DNA of 64,000 bases from Icerya purchasi (lineage: Eukaryota > Arthropoda > Insecta > Hemiptera > Monophlebidae): the NCBI GenBank assembly GCA_039619475.1, contig CM077115.1, positions 41,230,944-41,294,943 of the forward strand, read 5' to 3'. Positions within the stretch are counted from its first letter, which is position 1. Each line of letters starts with the position of its first letter. The notes under the pieces are model-generated. The model had not been told where the DNA came from. It saw only the letters and a list, made by a program, of their open reading frames with translations, and did not search any database. Shown here one piece after another: positions 12,640-23,000 of the stretch. Both the position numbers and the translations under genes were made by a program.

Positions 12640-12763
12640 AATTCTTAAGTAATGTTGTAACTTTACGTATTAATAGACGATGATAAGAGTGTCAGGAATC
12701 CGCATGCGGGCAATATGCTTTGTGGGACTTGCAACTTATTTAAAATTAAAAAAAAAAAAATAC
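12640..12763 (+). mobile_element. LINE 3' terminal fragment with poly(A) tail
   Basis: The segment GGGCAATATGCTTTGTGGGA, then ACTTGCAACTTATTT and an A-run, matches the 3' end of the LINE at 48705-48779 almost base for base, and matches the reverse complement of the 3' ends at 38760-38810 and 51578-51622. It is a severely 5'-truncated copy of the same family. Confidence 0.75.
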
Positions 12764-14785
12764 TGTTTTCGAAATCCTTCTTTTTTTTTTTTTTTTTTTG
12801 ACTCGGACGACTTTGCTCGTCGCCGCAACATACGTAATAATACTCTATTCGCCATGCGATATAATTGGTTAATCTAATTAAAATTCTGTTCACAAATTTA
12901 TGTTCGAATTCATTTGCTGAGCATGTTTTTACTGAATTGCAGAAAAATGCACAATTTTTTTTTCGTTCTTTTATTGAACTGTGAGAAACTCACGTTTGCC
13001 GTTTATTTCTGTTGTTCGTAGAAACGTTTGTTTTTCGGATAGCGCCATCTGCTAGCAGTTGGATAAATATATCATATTTTCAGTATTAACCGTTAGATGA
13101 CGCTGTTAAATTCGAATTTTATTTTTATACATGATCTCAGTTTTGGAGATTTACCATGAAAAAACAGCTTACACTAAGATTTTTCAAAGGATGAATACAT
13201 ATTTGTAAGCAGCGAGACACATAATGAAATGATAATTCATTAGATGAAGACTTTCGCATTTAATTTTTGTAATTGTAATGATTTTGTTGTGGTAATAATC
13301 CCAGATACACACTAGTCCTGAAAAATATTGAATTCTACATAACCTATTTTCTATTTGAAAAATCGATCTTGTTTCAACCTAGGTTACTTTTCTATTAATT
13401 CCTGTAATTTTTAAAAGAACAAGTCCCGAAGAAGCGATTTATAATTTACATTTACGCAGAATACAATGAATTAAAAAATACTATTCTTAAATAAAAATAT
13501 CATACAGCGACTACGAAACAAGCGAAACAATAAACCGCTTTAATAATACGGTTAACTTTACTGTAGTCATCGTGCGAAGAATGTGCTCTAAAAAACCTTT
13601 ACAAGAGTCAGCTGTGAATATTGCCCGAGAAGAAGTTTCATTAACGTCAACATTCATTACAGTTAATTTATAGTGTGTACATTTACTCTGTCCCTAATCT
13701 AACAGACATACCTCAACGATTTTACACACATTACACTAAGGTAATATCTTACCTAGTACCTAGTACCTACTAACAGTTCAGCGTGCCCCACTTTACACTT
13801 TGCATGGTGTTGGTGCAGCTTCATACAGTTCTAAGTGTATTTCTTGCATGTACAAAATATCCAACTTGTCGAACAACAATTTCATTTAAACCGTCACTTT
13901 TGTTCGCACTCGTCAGATAAATGAAGGCTCTGATTCTAGTACGATTTTAATGGAACTCCTACTACTGCCGTTAAATGATTTTGTTAACCACGTAGCGTAA
14001 CCGAAACAAATTAGATAAGTATACAATTATTATAACATGTTTACGTTAAAAATAAATATGGCAAAGAACTGCTTACCGGGAATAGAAAATACAATAAAAC
14101 GGAGAATTCGGTCGGGGAGTTACGTCGATTTATAATCCATTGAAACATGAAACAGGAATAGGTTTTTTTTCGTTTTTTTTTCGTTTTTTTCCCCCTAAAA
14201 ATCCGCTAAAACAGTGTTATTTACTAGGTAAACTTTTCATAGAGTTATCGATTAGGAGTTAAAAATATGCGCAAAAATATAAAAAAAGTGAATATTCAGC
14301 CCGTTACTAGAAAGTGGGTCCGAAACAAGTCGGCTTTTATTTTTTCATTAAATTTTTGTGCATTTTAATATCTCTGTTGTTTTTTTTTTGTTATTTTATT
14401 TATTTGCACTTGGTCTTATATATAAAATGGACTACTTATATTAAAATTAAACTCGATGATAAACTAATCGATATCTTAATGAAATAGGTGAGCTCAATCA
14501 GCACCGTTTTCTGGGACAAAAGAGGTTCGGGTATAATAAACTTGCATTTGGTAGACAGGAATTTTCAGCGTTACGTTTTTAAAATGCGATAAAGGCTACA
14601 AATTTCAATTTTTATTCTAACGCTCTACTTTGTTTTCTCCTCTTTTTCTAAATATAAATTCTACCGCTATTACTTCTTTTTCCTTCGTACTTTGCAAAGT
14701 ATCGCGAGATAAACAATTTCACCTAAATTGTACAATTTGAATCGAGAACATTAGTGTCACGTTTTGAAAAAATATAAAATAAGCA
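12764..14785. other. No gene seen; non-coding
   Basis: Contains poly(T) at 12780-12799 and a short inverted pair around 13043-13110 whose left arm reads AGCGCCATCTGCTAGCAG. The reverse complement of that arm resembles the insect CTCF core AGATGGCGC. No ORF with coding character was found. Confidence 0.4.
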
Positions 14786-14990
14786 CTTGTTATCAGCTTT
14801 AGTGCAGTTGGTTAGGCGGTAATGTTTCGTTCGAGCCCGGTTCGAATCCCGATACTAGAGAGCACATAAAGAAATTTAGTCGACAAGCTCAAATACAGTA
14901 AATTTAAAAATACGTGTACATACAAATCCACATACATATCCAATATATACGTACATATACATTGTATTACCGTATTATCTGTTAGTGTAA
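14786..14990 (+). mobile_element. tRNA-derived SINE (Pol III promoter boxes)
   Basis: An A-box match TAGTGCAGTTGG (14800-14811) and a perfect B-box GGTTCGAATCC (14839-14849) lie 39 bp apart. The would-be T-arm does not pair and no acceptor stem can be formed, so it is not a functional tRNA. The downstream portion is an AT-rich tail with repeated 'ACATAC' words. This is the usual layout of an insect tRNA-headed SINE, retrotransposed by LINE machinery. Only one copy is obvious in the window. Confidence 0.6.
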
Positions 14991-16122
14991 GTCATATTTC
15001 AATTACTTTGAATTTGGTTTTGTTTCTTGAGATGAAGGAAGAAGAAAAAGAAACGTGAGGAAAAAGAATGAAAGTGAGTTTGATCGGGAGAAAATATTAG
15101 TGCCCATTAACATAACTCGCATCAACGATTTTCCTGTATCAGAGCTATAATTCAACGTTGCAAATGGAACACATTTTTTCGACCATAGGAATTTTTAATC
15201 AGCATCGGAATTTTACTGAAGCTCCGGCATACTATTGAAAATAACTCTTTATTGCTTTGAAGTTTTCAAATTAACATCGTTTAATTTTTAATATCAGAAA
15301 GTTAAAAATCACACCACGATAACTACATCCTTTTGTATTAGCTACATCCTTTTGATTAATTACATCCTTTTGATTAATTACATCCTTTTGATTAACTACA
15401 TCCTTTTTGTTCGACAATCTAAGTTGTTTTATTGTTTTTTACCGATTTATTTGTTTATTTTTCTGCCTCTAAAGACGAACTATTTTAAAGCAATGAAATA
15501 GTTCTAAAACAATTACACATTTTTATTATTACTGATTTTTTGCTGAAATTCATATTATCTTTTTTATCGATTTTCGCGTGAATGGAAATTTAATGACCAT
15601 GCTGTAAACTAAAAATATTAGTTTATGAACACTCTGCAATCTTCGATGCATTCGCTCTTCCGTTGCAATAGATTTATTTAGCTGAACCGAATAATCCAGT
15701 TCTTAATACGTATGTCTTACTACTTTTTGAATTTTTATTCGGGTAGTTTTCTTCTTTTTTTTTTAAATTACATCTCCTCCACTATGGAAAAATGCGGGAC
15801 AACGGAATAGCCCCTACTACACATGCAGCATAGCATTCCGTTTGATTTCTGACGGATGGAGTTTTAGAATCAAATAATTATCTACCGGTTCGAAGTGTGT
15901 ACATATGTATTCAGTTCCAGCTCTGTCCGTTTTGAGACATGGATGGGATTGAAAGTGGTGTATTCAAGAAAAGCCTAGGGGTCATATTTTTTCTTCGAGT
16001 TGAAACGGTCAGTCTCGTGAGTCGAAGCCGATGATCATTTAGTCAAGTTTCTCGACGGTGTGTATGAATTTAGACTTGAATCTTTTCAACACACATGTAT
16101 GTACCCGGGGACAATATTGAAA
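14991..16122. other. Non-coding, with an 18-bp minisatellite at 15322-15410
   Basis: Five tandem copies of an approximately 18-bp unit built on CTACATCCTTTTGATTAA. Otherwise AT-rich sequence without a convincing ORF. Confidence 0.6.
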
Positions 16123-16601
16123 ATTAGGAAAACAATTTACGATAGACACCACCATATTTAAAAACTTAATCTTAAAACTTAGTTTTTTTTTGTTTTTTTT
16201 TTTTAACGGTTTATTTTAGCAAAAGTGTATATAAAGGTGCAAGGACTAAGTGTGGAAATAGCAAATCGCAAATTAAAAAAATACAAAAAAAAAATAAATA
16301 GATAAAATAAACTATACTGAAGAAACGAAAAGTTGTGTGTAGATAGTCCTTGCAAGAGTACTTATACAATAGTAGAGGCAATGATCAGGATGACAACAAC
16401 ATAGTCCCAACCATAGCCAAAAGGTGATTATAAATTTAGTTGCATAATAAAGAAATATTTATCAACTATGATGCAGTAAAAATTAAAATAAAAACAATAA
16501 ACACGAGTTACCATCATTAGAAGGCCTAAGCTTTCCGAAACGTAAAGTTTTAAGATCAAAATTTTTAAACGTGGTGTCTACTGTAAATTGTTGTCCTAAA
16601 T
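16123..16601. mobile_element. MITE with long terminal inverted repeats, about 480 bp
   Basis: The left end (16123-16183) and the reverse complement of the right end (about 16543-16601) align over roughly 58 bp with few mismatches. Both contain TTAGGA, then ACAATTTAC, then TAGACACCAC, then TTTAAAAA, and then ATCTTAAAACTT. The interior is AT-rich with no transposase. The target duplication is not clear by eye. The element lies about 620 bp upstream of the UGT A start codon. Confidence 0.75.
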
Positions 16602-17223
16602 ATATCCACTACTATACATGGAAGTTTTAAATGTTTGAAAATATGATCTCCAGAGCTAATACTTAATCACGGCTTTCAGAAAGAACCCTGTTTTTTTAAA
16701 TATTTAATAAACGTGTAGTTTTAATTATCAAAAAATTCTTACATTTTCCCTTTCGATGAATACCACACATAGTATCCGAACAAATTGATTCTTCTTTTCT
16801 TTTTAAATATCATTTGATACGTAATCGCGGTGTTAATAAGCCGGTAATTAAACATTGCACGTTTCGTTAATAGCGCGCATGGCATTGCTGCTGGCCAAAG
16901 ACGTGTGTAATATTATTCGTCGGTAGGAGTATGTGTCGCATTTGAGTGTGTACCTGGGCGATACAGGTGTGCAGCGGATAGCTCGCAATGATAATTCGTC
17001 AGATTACTTTTTCAGTGATTATTTCCTATAGTTCGTTTATCGGTTACAATCGGTCCGCTAGATCGGTGGCTAGTTAAACTGGTTTCAGACAACGTTACCT
17101 GATCACGGCAATGAGCGGCGGCTGTACGACAATTATCTGCGTTAGTCTTCCTTCGAAGCTGTGAACTCCGCGTGCGCGTTCGATTCGCTGTATTGCCAGC
17201 CATTTTCCTTGTCGTCAATTAAG
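16602..17223 (+). promoter_or_regulatory. Upstream region of UGT A with initiator-like site and short uORF
   Basis: GC content rises from about 16860. An arthropod initiator-like TTCAGTG is centred at 17014. If transcription starts there, the leader would be 210 nt and would carry a 17-codon upstream ORF at 17111-17164 that closes 59 nt before the UGT ATG. None of the conserved upstream block of UGT B to E is visible here. Promoter status is inferred from motifs only. Confidence 0.4.
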
Positions 17224-18072
17224 ATGCGATATTGTTGCCGATGGCGCATCGTCGCGTTATTTACGTTTGTTTTTCGATTCGCTCTACGACCGATAAGCGC
17301 GGCCGAAATATTGGCCATATTTCCGTTTCACGCCAAGAGTCATTATGCCGTCGTCGACCTGTTGCTCGTCCAGCTGGCCAAACGCGGCCATACGGTGACC
17401 GTCTACTCGCCCTATCCGAAATCGGAAAAAATCGCCAACTACATCGACATCGATGTATCGGACTGTTTCCGATTTCCCGAGAGCCAGTTGACGCCGGAAT
17501 TGATGCAGAAGTATACGGACACGTTTGAGGGTTTGCACGTTTTGTACGAAAGTTCGCCGACGTTCGAAAAATTAACCAACTGCCGTCCCTTGATGGAGCT
17601 TTTCGAATCGGGCGGCGGCAAAAGATACGACCTGCTGATAACGCAGTGTTTCCACACGGACCTGTTTCTGATTTACGCCTATAAACTGAAAGTGCCCTTC
17701 ATTACGGTCTCTCCGAACATTCTGTTCCCGTGGCTGTCGTCCCGCCTAGGCGTTCCCGACAACCCGGCTTACATGCCGCAATTCTACGTCGGCTACACCT
17801 TCCTAATGAGTTTCCCGCAACGGATTCGCAACCTGTACAACTATCTGCTGTCAGCGGCGGTTTTCGAGTTTTTAATCGGGCCGAAGGACGACGACATTGC
17901 GCGTCGCTTACTGGGTCCAGGGGCGCCGTCTTTGAGCGAGTTCGCCGCCAAAAATACCAGCTTGATGATGGTCAATTCGAACTACGTTGTGAACGGTGTC
18001 CGGCCGACAGTTCCGAATCTGATTGAAATCAGCGGCATTAATGTAAAGGCGAAAGTTTCACCGTTGCCTCGA
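17224..18072 (+). CDS. UDP-glycosyltransferase first coding exon, copy A (N-terminal domain)
   Basis: Encodes 283 residues of a microsomal UDP-glycosyltransferase, the family that conjugates small lipophilic aglycones to a UDP-sugar in the ER lumen. ATG 17224 is chosen because it gives a signal peptide (hydrophobic residues 8-24, cleavage near A26). Then come 'AEILAIFPFHAKSH' with catalytic His40, 'LAKRGHTVTVYSPYP', 'LFPWLSSRLG' and 'NTSLMMVNSNY'. The exon ends in phase 0 after 'SPLPR' at 18072, with donor GTACGT. The position where copies B, D and E have Glu in 'LLLTE' is Gln141 here ('LLITQ'), near the place of the acidic partner of the catalytic His. It is GC-richer and only moderately similar to B-E. 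No C-terminal exons follow in the window. Confidence 0.88.
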
Positions 18073-18238
18073 GTACGTATTAAAAGTATCGTCCTTAAAC
18101 TGTGTATTATTATCCCCTAAAGAAAGAATGATAGTATTAACGAAGGGGGCTATCTCTTTTTTTTTTCTTTTTTTTTTTTACTCTCCTTATTGTAGAATTT
18201 CCGATGTGTCTTTTTTTTTCCTCTTTTTTATCGATCTA

Positions 18239-18411
<173 letters not shown>

Positions 18412-19571
18412 TTATCTATTCCACCGGTAAAAACCGCGTCGAGACAATTTATAATTAACGCTAATGCGTATCTGCCTCTCTAGCGATGAACGGTAAAATC
18501 TATTTCGAAGAGTTAGAGTGAAATATGAATGGCTTTGACATAGTTTCGTAGTTTCTACCGAAAATCGGCGTGGCGATAATTCCATTCTTCGTATAGATCA
18601 TTATTTTATTATTCTATTAGCATGCAAGAATTGCAAGTAGAATGCACGAGAAAATGAAATGGCAACCGACCTGAATTATACCCGATAGCATTTAACACCG
18701 AATATGTATTCAATTAAGTGCCATATGGTTTATAATATAAAGCTGACTCCTACAGCTTCACCCCTGTATTGGCTATTCCAATTGCCTCATGCCTTTCTCT
18801 TGTGTCATAAACTCTGCGCTTACCCGCTTACTTCAAAGTAAATACTTTTTTTTCTTTCTTTTTTCTATTGTTCCTGTATTAGCATGTTTATGTAAATATT
18901 ATTCTCCTCCTAGGGGGAAACATGTATAATCTAACAATATGCGGTTCTCGCATTTAGCTTAAAATGCGCGGTTTCCATAAACACAGTTGCCTGTCGCGAT
19001 CTATCACGAAGTTTCACTATCATTTAAAAAATATATGTATATGACGATCAACAACAACTGGCACATGCGCACTTAGAATACAACGTTATAAATCGGATGC
19101 GAGTTGGTGACCCCCTCGTAATTACATATTTAAAAGAATATATTCCCCCCGCCAAGCTCTTTTCGGGCTTTCCGTCCTTTATATTGAGCATTTTATAGAA
19201 ATTCCTTTCTAACTTTTAAAGTTGACGGATAACGGTTTAGGAAAATTTATTACTAAAGTAATGAAGGACACAGTTTTTTTTTTGTAGCGAGGTAGTTCAC
19301 TGTATCCCAATGAAAAGTATGGTTCCCGGCACATTCAGCACGACTTTACCCCCATTTCATTATACAACACCAGTGCAATCTGTTTAAAATTGCCTTAAAA
19401 TTTCTTCTTCGTCAGCAGCATCGGAAAACCCTGAAGTCTGCCGGTGTCATTTTGTCGTCGCTGAACACTTCCTATTCCCCGAATCTGTCGGTGTGTCCTG
19501 CCAAACACACTCACGTCTGCTAGTAAGAGAAAAGTTTTATCACCATCACAGAACCCGTAGCAGAACAAAAC
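18412..19571. other. No gene seen; non-coding
   Basis: Mixed AT-rich sequence with short T-runs. A slightly GC-richer patch at about 19420-19560 has no sustained ORF. Confidence 0.4.
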
Positions 19572-19585
19572 ATCCGCGTATTCTT

Positions 19586-19737
19586 AATAAATAATTTTCG
19601 CTCCGTTCTTTACTTTGCTTCTGATGATGGCCAGTGTAAGCTGGTCGAAACATTAAGCGAATTAAATTTCTTTTTAAACACAGTTCTATCCGAAAATTAT
19701 TTATTACGAGTATTCATTGTGAAAACTTTAAATATTT
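19586..19737 (+). mobile_element. 152-bp insertion carrying a hammerhead-ribozyme core (Penelope-like element 3' end or derivative)
   Basis: The core CTGATGA (19621-19627) is followed by a 6-bp stem (GGCCAG / CTGGTC, 19629-19634 and 19641-19646) and then GAAAC (19647-19651). These are the conserved nucleotides and stem II of a hammerhead ribozyme. A perfect 15-bp inverted repeat, AATAAATAATTTTCG at 19586-19600 and its complement at 19691-19705, could form a long closing stem I. I could not place a canonical stem III or cleavage triplet, so activity is uncertain. The block is flanked by a perfect 14-bp direct repeat, ATCCGCGTATTCTT, at 19572-19585 and 19738-19751, consistent with target-site duplication. 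Penelope-like retroelements are known to carry hammerhead motifs of this form. Confidence 0.72.
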
Positions 19738-19751
19738 ATCCGCGTATTCTT

Positions 19752-20474
19752 TTCATTTTCAAAACTAGCCATTTGAAAAAAAAAAAAAAAACAGATTTTT
19801 TTTTTAAGTATTTCAATTGAAGTGTATACGCTCTCCGTAGTAATTAGATTAAACCAACCGAATGAACGGAGGTAACTGACTGAGACGAGTTCCGTCCATC
19901 GTGTTCACGAACTGCCCCGAAAGTTTCCGAAGTCTACCGACTTTAACTCCCGTCCCGAGTGCGACAAAAAAAAAAGCAAAAAACAAAAGCGTGAAGGTAT
20001 TTTTGATAAGGTCATGTTTCTCGGAATTTAGCAACTTCCTCAGTTTAGTGTGATTTTCTTTGTGTGCACGTGTACAAGCTGATAATATTTATACCTTTTA
20101 AGAAAGCTAATGAAACAGGGAACTAATTTCTGTAATTTGTATGTTGCAAGTGTTTCACATTTTTTTCAAATAATAATAGTTTAATTATGAACAAAAATTA
20201 GAAAATAAATTTATCATTGCTATTTAAATTTCTGAGATTACGATAATTCTGGGCATGTATTTTTTTCCGATGTAATCAATTAATTGTTCAGAGTTAAGTG
20301 TGTATGTTTTACCGCAATTTTTCTTAATGCGAAGTCTGAAATTTTCCAAAAATTCGTAAAATCGTTATAATCATTAATTTTTGGCCCCATAGTTGATGGA
20401 TGATATAGGACCTAATTTGCTACAAATGATCTCTAGAATAACCACTTTCAACGAATCGGTCGAATTACCAATCG

Positions 20475-20516
<42 letters not shown>

Positions 20517-20526
20517 GTATGTATAT
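19752..20526. other. No gene seen; (TA)n at about 20477-20512
   Basis: AT-rich DNA. The 61-codon minus-strand ORF at 19849-20034 has no recognisable feature. The (TA)n tract directly precedes the 60-bp duplication. Confidence 0.45.
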
Positions 20527-20646
20527 ATTTCAAACATAGTTGTTTCTGAAAATTGTTTGACACGAATATGTTCGCCAATTTAAATAATTTCAAACATAGT
20601 TGTTTCTGAAAATTGTTTGACACGAATATGTTCGCCAATTTAAATA
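20527..20646. repeat. Perfect 60-bp tandem duplication
   Basis: Bases 20527-20586 are repeated exactly at 20587-20646, beginning ATTTCAAACATAG. Identity without a single mismatch implies a recent event, or an assembly artefact next to the (TA)n tract. Confidence 0.97.
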
Positions 20647-23000
20647 CTAGGAAGATTTTTCTATACCAAAAATCTAAAAAAATTATTCGAAAATATTTGA
20701 AATGTGATGACGATTTTTCATCTTTACCTTTTTTGAAGGGAAAAATTATTTATGCGAATTAAATTGATGAAGTGGAAAATGGACAAATATGTAAGGCACT
20801 AAAAAAATCTAAAGCTATCCATTAAAAAATATCGGTCGACGTAGAGTGTAGTTTAAATACAAAACTGATGGACCTGAAACGAAAAATGAGTTAAGGGAAG
20901 AAAATACATATAATAATGGGAGATTTCATGAGTTCTCTTTAAAGTGAAGTATCGGAAATGCAACGAGCCTAAAGAATAATGGGAAAACTTGTAGGAAATA
21001 TAATAGTGTTTCGAAGTTATTGCGGATTATATTCTTTCACTATCAGCTCTGGGAGTATCTTATATAAGCATTAAATAATACTAGTTCCGATTATAGAGAA
21101 GAAAATTTATTGAACAATCATACACAAATTTAAACCGCCAGAGAAATAACTGAGAATGAATTAAGCAAAATGGAATATACAGGTACACACACTAGTGTGA
21201 TTACTGATGAAACAGTAATGATAAATTAATTAAAAATGATTTTACTGATGGGATAAGAAAAAGAAAAAAGTGCCAATAACTGAAAAATCAGCTAAGCTTA
21301 ATATAAATAATATATAAAGCAGAGCATAGAAATGGGGAAAAAAACAACAAAAAATGGAATTGGCGGTTAAAATTAAAAGATTTTGGAAAATGTGTACACA
21401 CCTTCGATTGTTTCAACCAAGAAAGAGTTGTGCCGGAAACATTAATAAAAGGGCTTCGACAGATTGAGAACGATAATCAATCGAATTCGAAGATACCTCG
21501 TAACTAATATAAGTCGTGTATTGCAGTATCTGTGTAAAGGCGAATAGAAATTAATGAAATATTATTTCTCCCTGTTCTATTAAGGTCGTTACAAGTAAAG
21601 ATAAAAAAACAAAAAAACGCAGCGACAACCAATGTGTAACATCATGATTGATATAACTTACTCGTTGAATTTTTGAATAAATTACATTAGGCAAAGTAGC
21701 GCTTAGTTAATCTGTTTTCAAAGAACGGTGAATAGTTGTATATTTTACAGATATTACACGAAATACATTTATACTAGACGATAGGTGTAATTTTCAATAT
21801 TCAAGCGAGGCCGTTTTGTTAGCTTTATAGTAGTCAGCGACGTGCGTAAACTATTAAATAATTAAAATCAATTTGCATTTTAAATCGGACCTGAAATATC
21901 GAAAAATAAATCTCGCTAATTAAATGATCACGATTCACCGCTGAAGCTGTCTGTTTTACTTATTCGGCGAGTACGAATGATTAATTATTATTTCAATAAT
22001 CAAGTAAATACTCGGTAACAGACTAGCGGAATCTAAAAATCGTTGCAGAATATGTTAAGAGCTCTCTTTTTTCGGGGACATGTTAGTGATATCGTCCGTG
22101 TTCATTTATTTAGGGGGAAAAAAAAAAAACAATCTCACAGTATTCATCCGTTCAATATAAATAAAACTTTACCGTTATTTTTTTGTTTTTTTTTCGTTTT
22201 TTAATGTAATTCCTAGTGTGAAATCATTATTTACCTTAACAGACGGCATGTTACGTCACATCCTAAGTGGCTATCCAATGTGTTTCTTTTACTAGTTCAG
22301 CGTTTTAAAATTTATAAAAGTCCACGTACGATCATCTGTGATTTAATTTAAAGTATATTCATTAACGAATAAGTAGTAGAATTTTGATAAATGAAATCGG
22401 TTTACGATTACGTGTAACGATTAAGCCACTGTCAAGCGTATTTTTGCCATAAGCTGGAGGGAGTAGAAGAAGAAAGATTTTAAGCGATGAAAAACAGCTA
22501 CAATTTTTGAACTGTTCGGCGGCAGCATTGGTGATAGAGAGTGAACGGAACCCTATAAGTAATGGGGAAACGAGTTTAAGTGTGGGATATATTGCAATCG
22601 TCGTTATCTCCCTTTTTGGAAGTGGACTCTTAACGTTGAAAATTTCACTGGTTACTCGAAGGGGAAGGAATCATCATATCGTTTTTGTTCTTTAAGCATC
22701 ATTAATTGTATACATTGTAAAAAGCGAGAAATCGTTTAAAATTTCGATTAACTGTTCCCATAATGTAGTATTATATATAATATTTTTGAACGTACTCTTT
22801 TGTAAATGATGGCACTAAACTGATTATAATCGGATAACAACTTAGCTAACGTTTTCAGGATTACTTCATTATTTGTCAGAAGGCATGTGTAACTGTGACC
22901 AAGGCTGAAACGAGTTCGTCAAGTTGTTTTCTCGTTAATAAATTTTTTACAGGCTGGTTAACACTTTTATAAATGTATTTCAAAAACGCTCTCAGCTGGG
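20647..23000. other. Mostly non-coding; possible very decayed RTE-type endonuclease near 20865-21060
   Basis: The + strand reads 'DLKRKMS' followed by 'IIMGDFM' and 'MGKLVGN', weakly reminiscent of the 'IIMGDFNA...VG' segment of RTE endonucleases. Nothing else supports it. The rest has no recognised gene; the 62-codon ORF at 22507-22695 is not assignable. Confidence 0.2.

Noticed and set aside
14793..14865. Functional tRNA gene
   Set aside because: The A and B boxes are good, but the T-arm mismatches, the acceptor stem cannot be formed and no anticodon arm is evident; a SINE head is the better explanation.
18180..18200. Splice acceptor soon after the UGT A donor (T-rich then TTGTAG)
   Set aside because: The sequence after it is not UGT-like and runs into the ATT microsatellite; the intron would be about 120 bp with no coding continuation.
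22507..22695. 62-codon ORF with a hydrophobic segment
   Set aside because: The start is not ATG, there is no family resemblance, and the context is AT-rich non-coding DNA; such ORFs are expected by chance in a window of this size.
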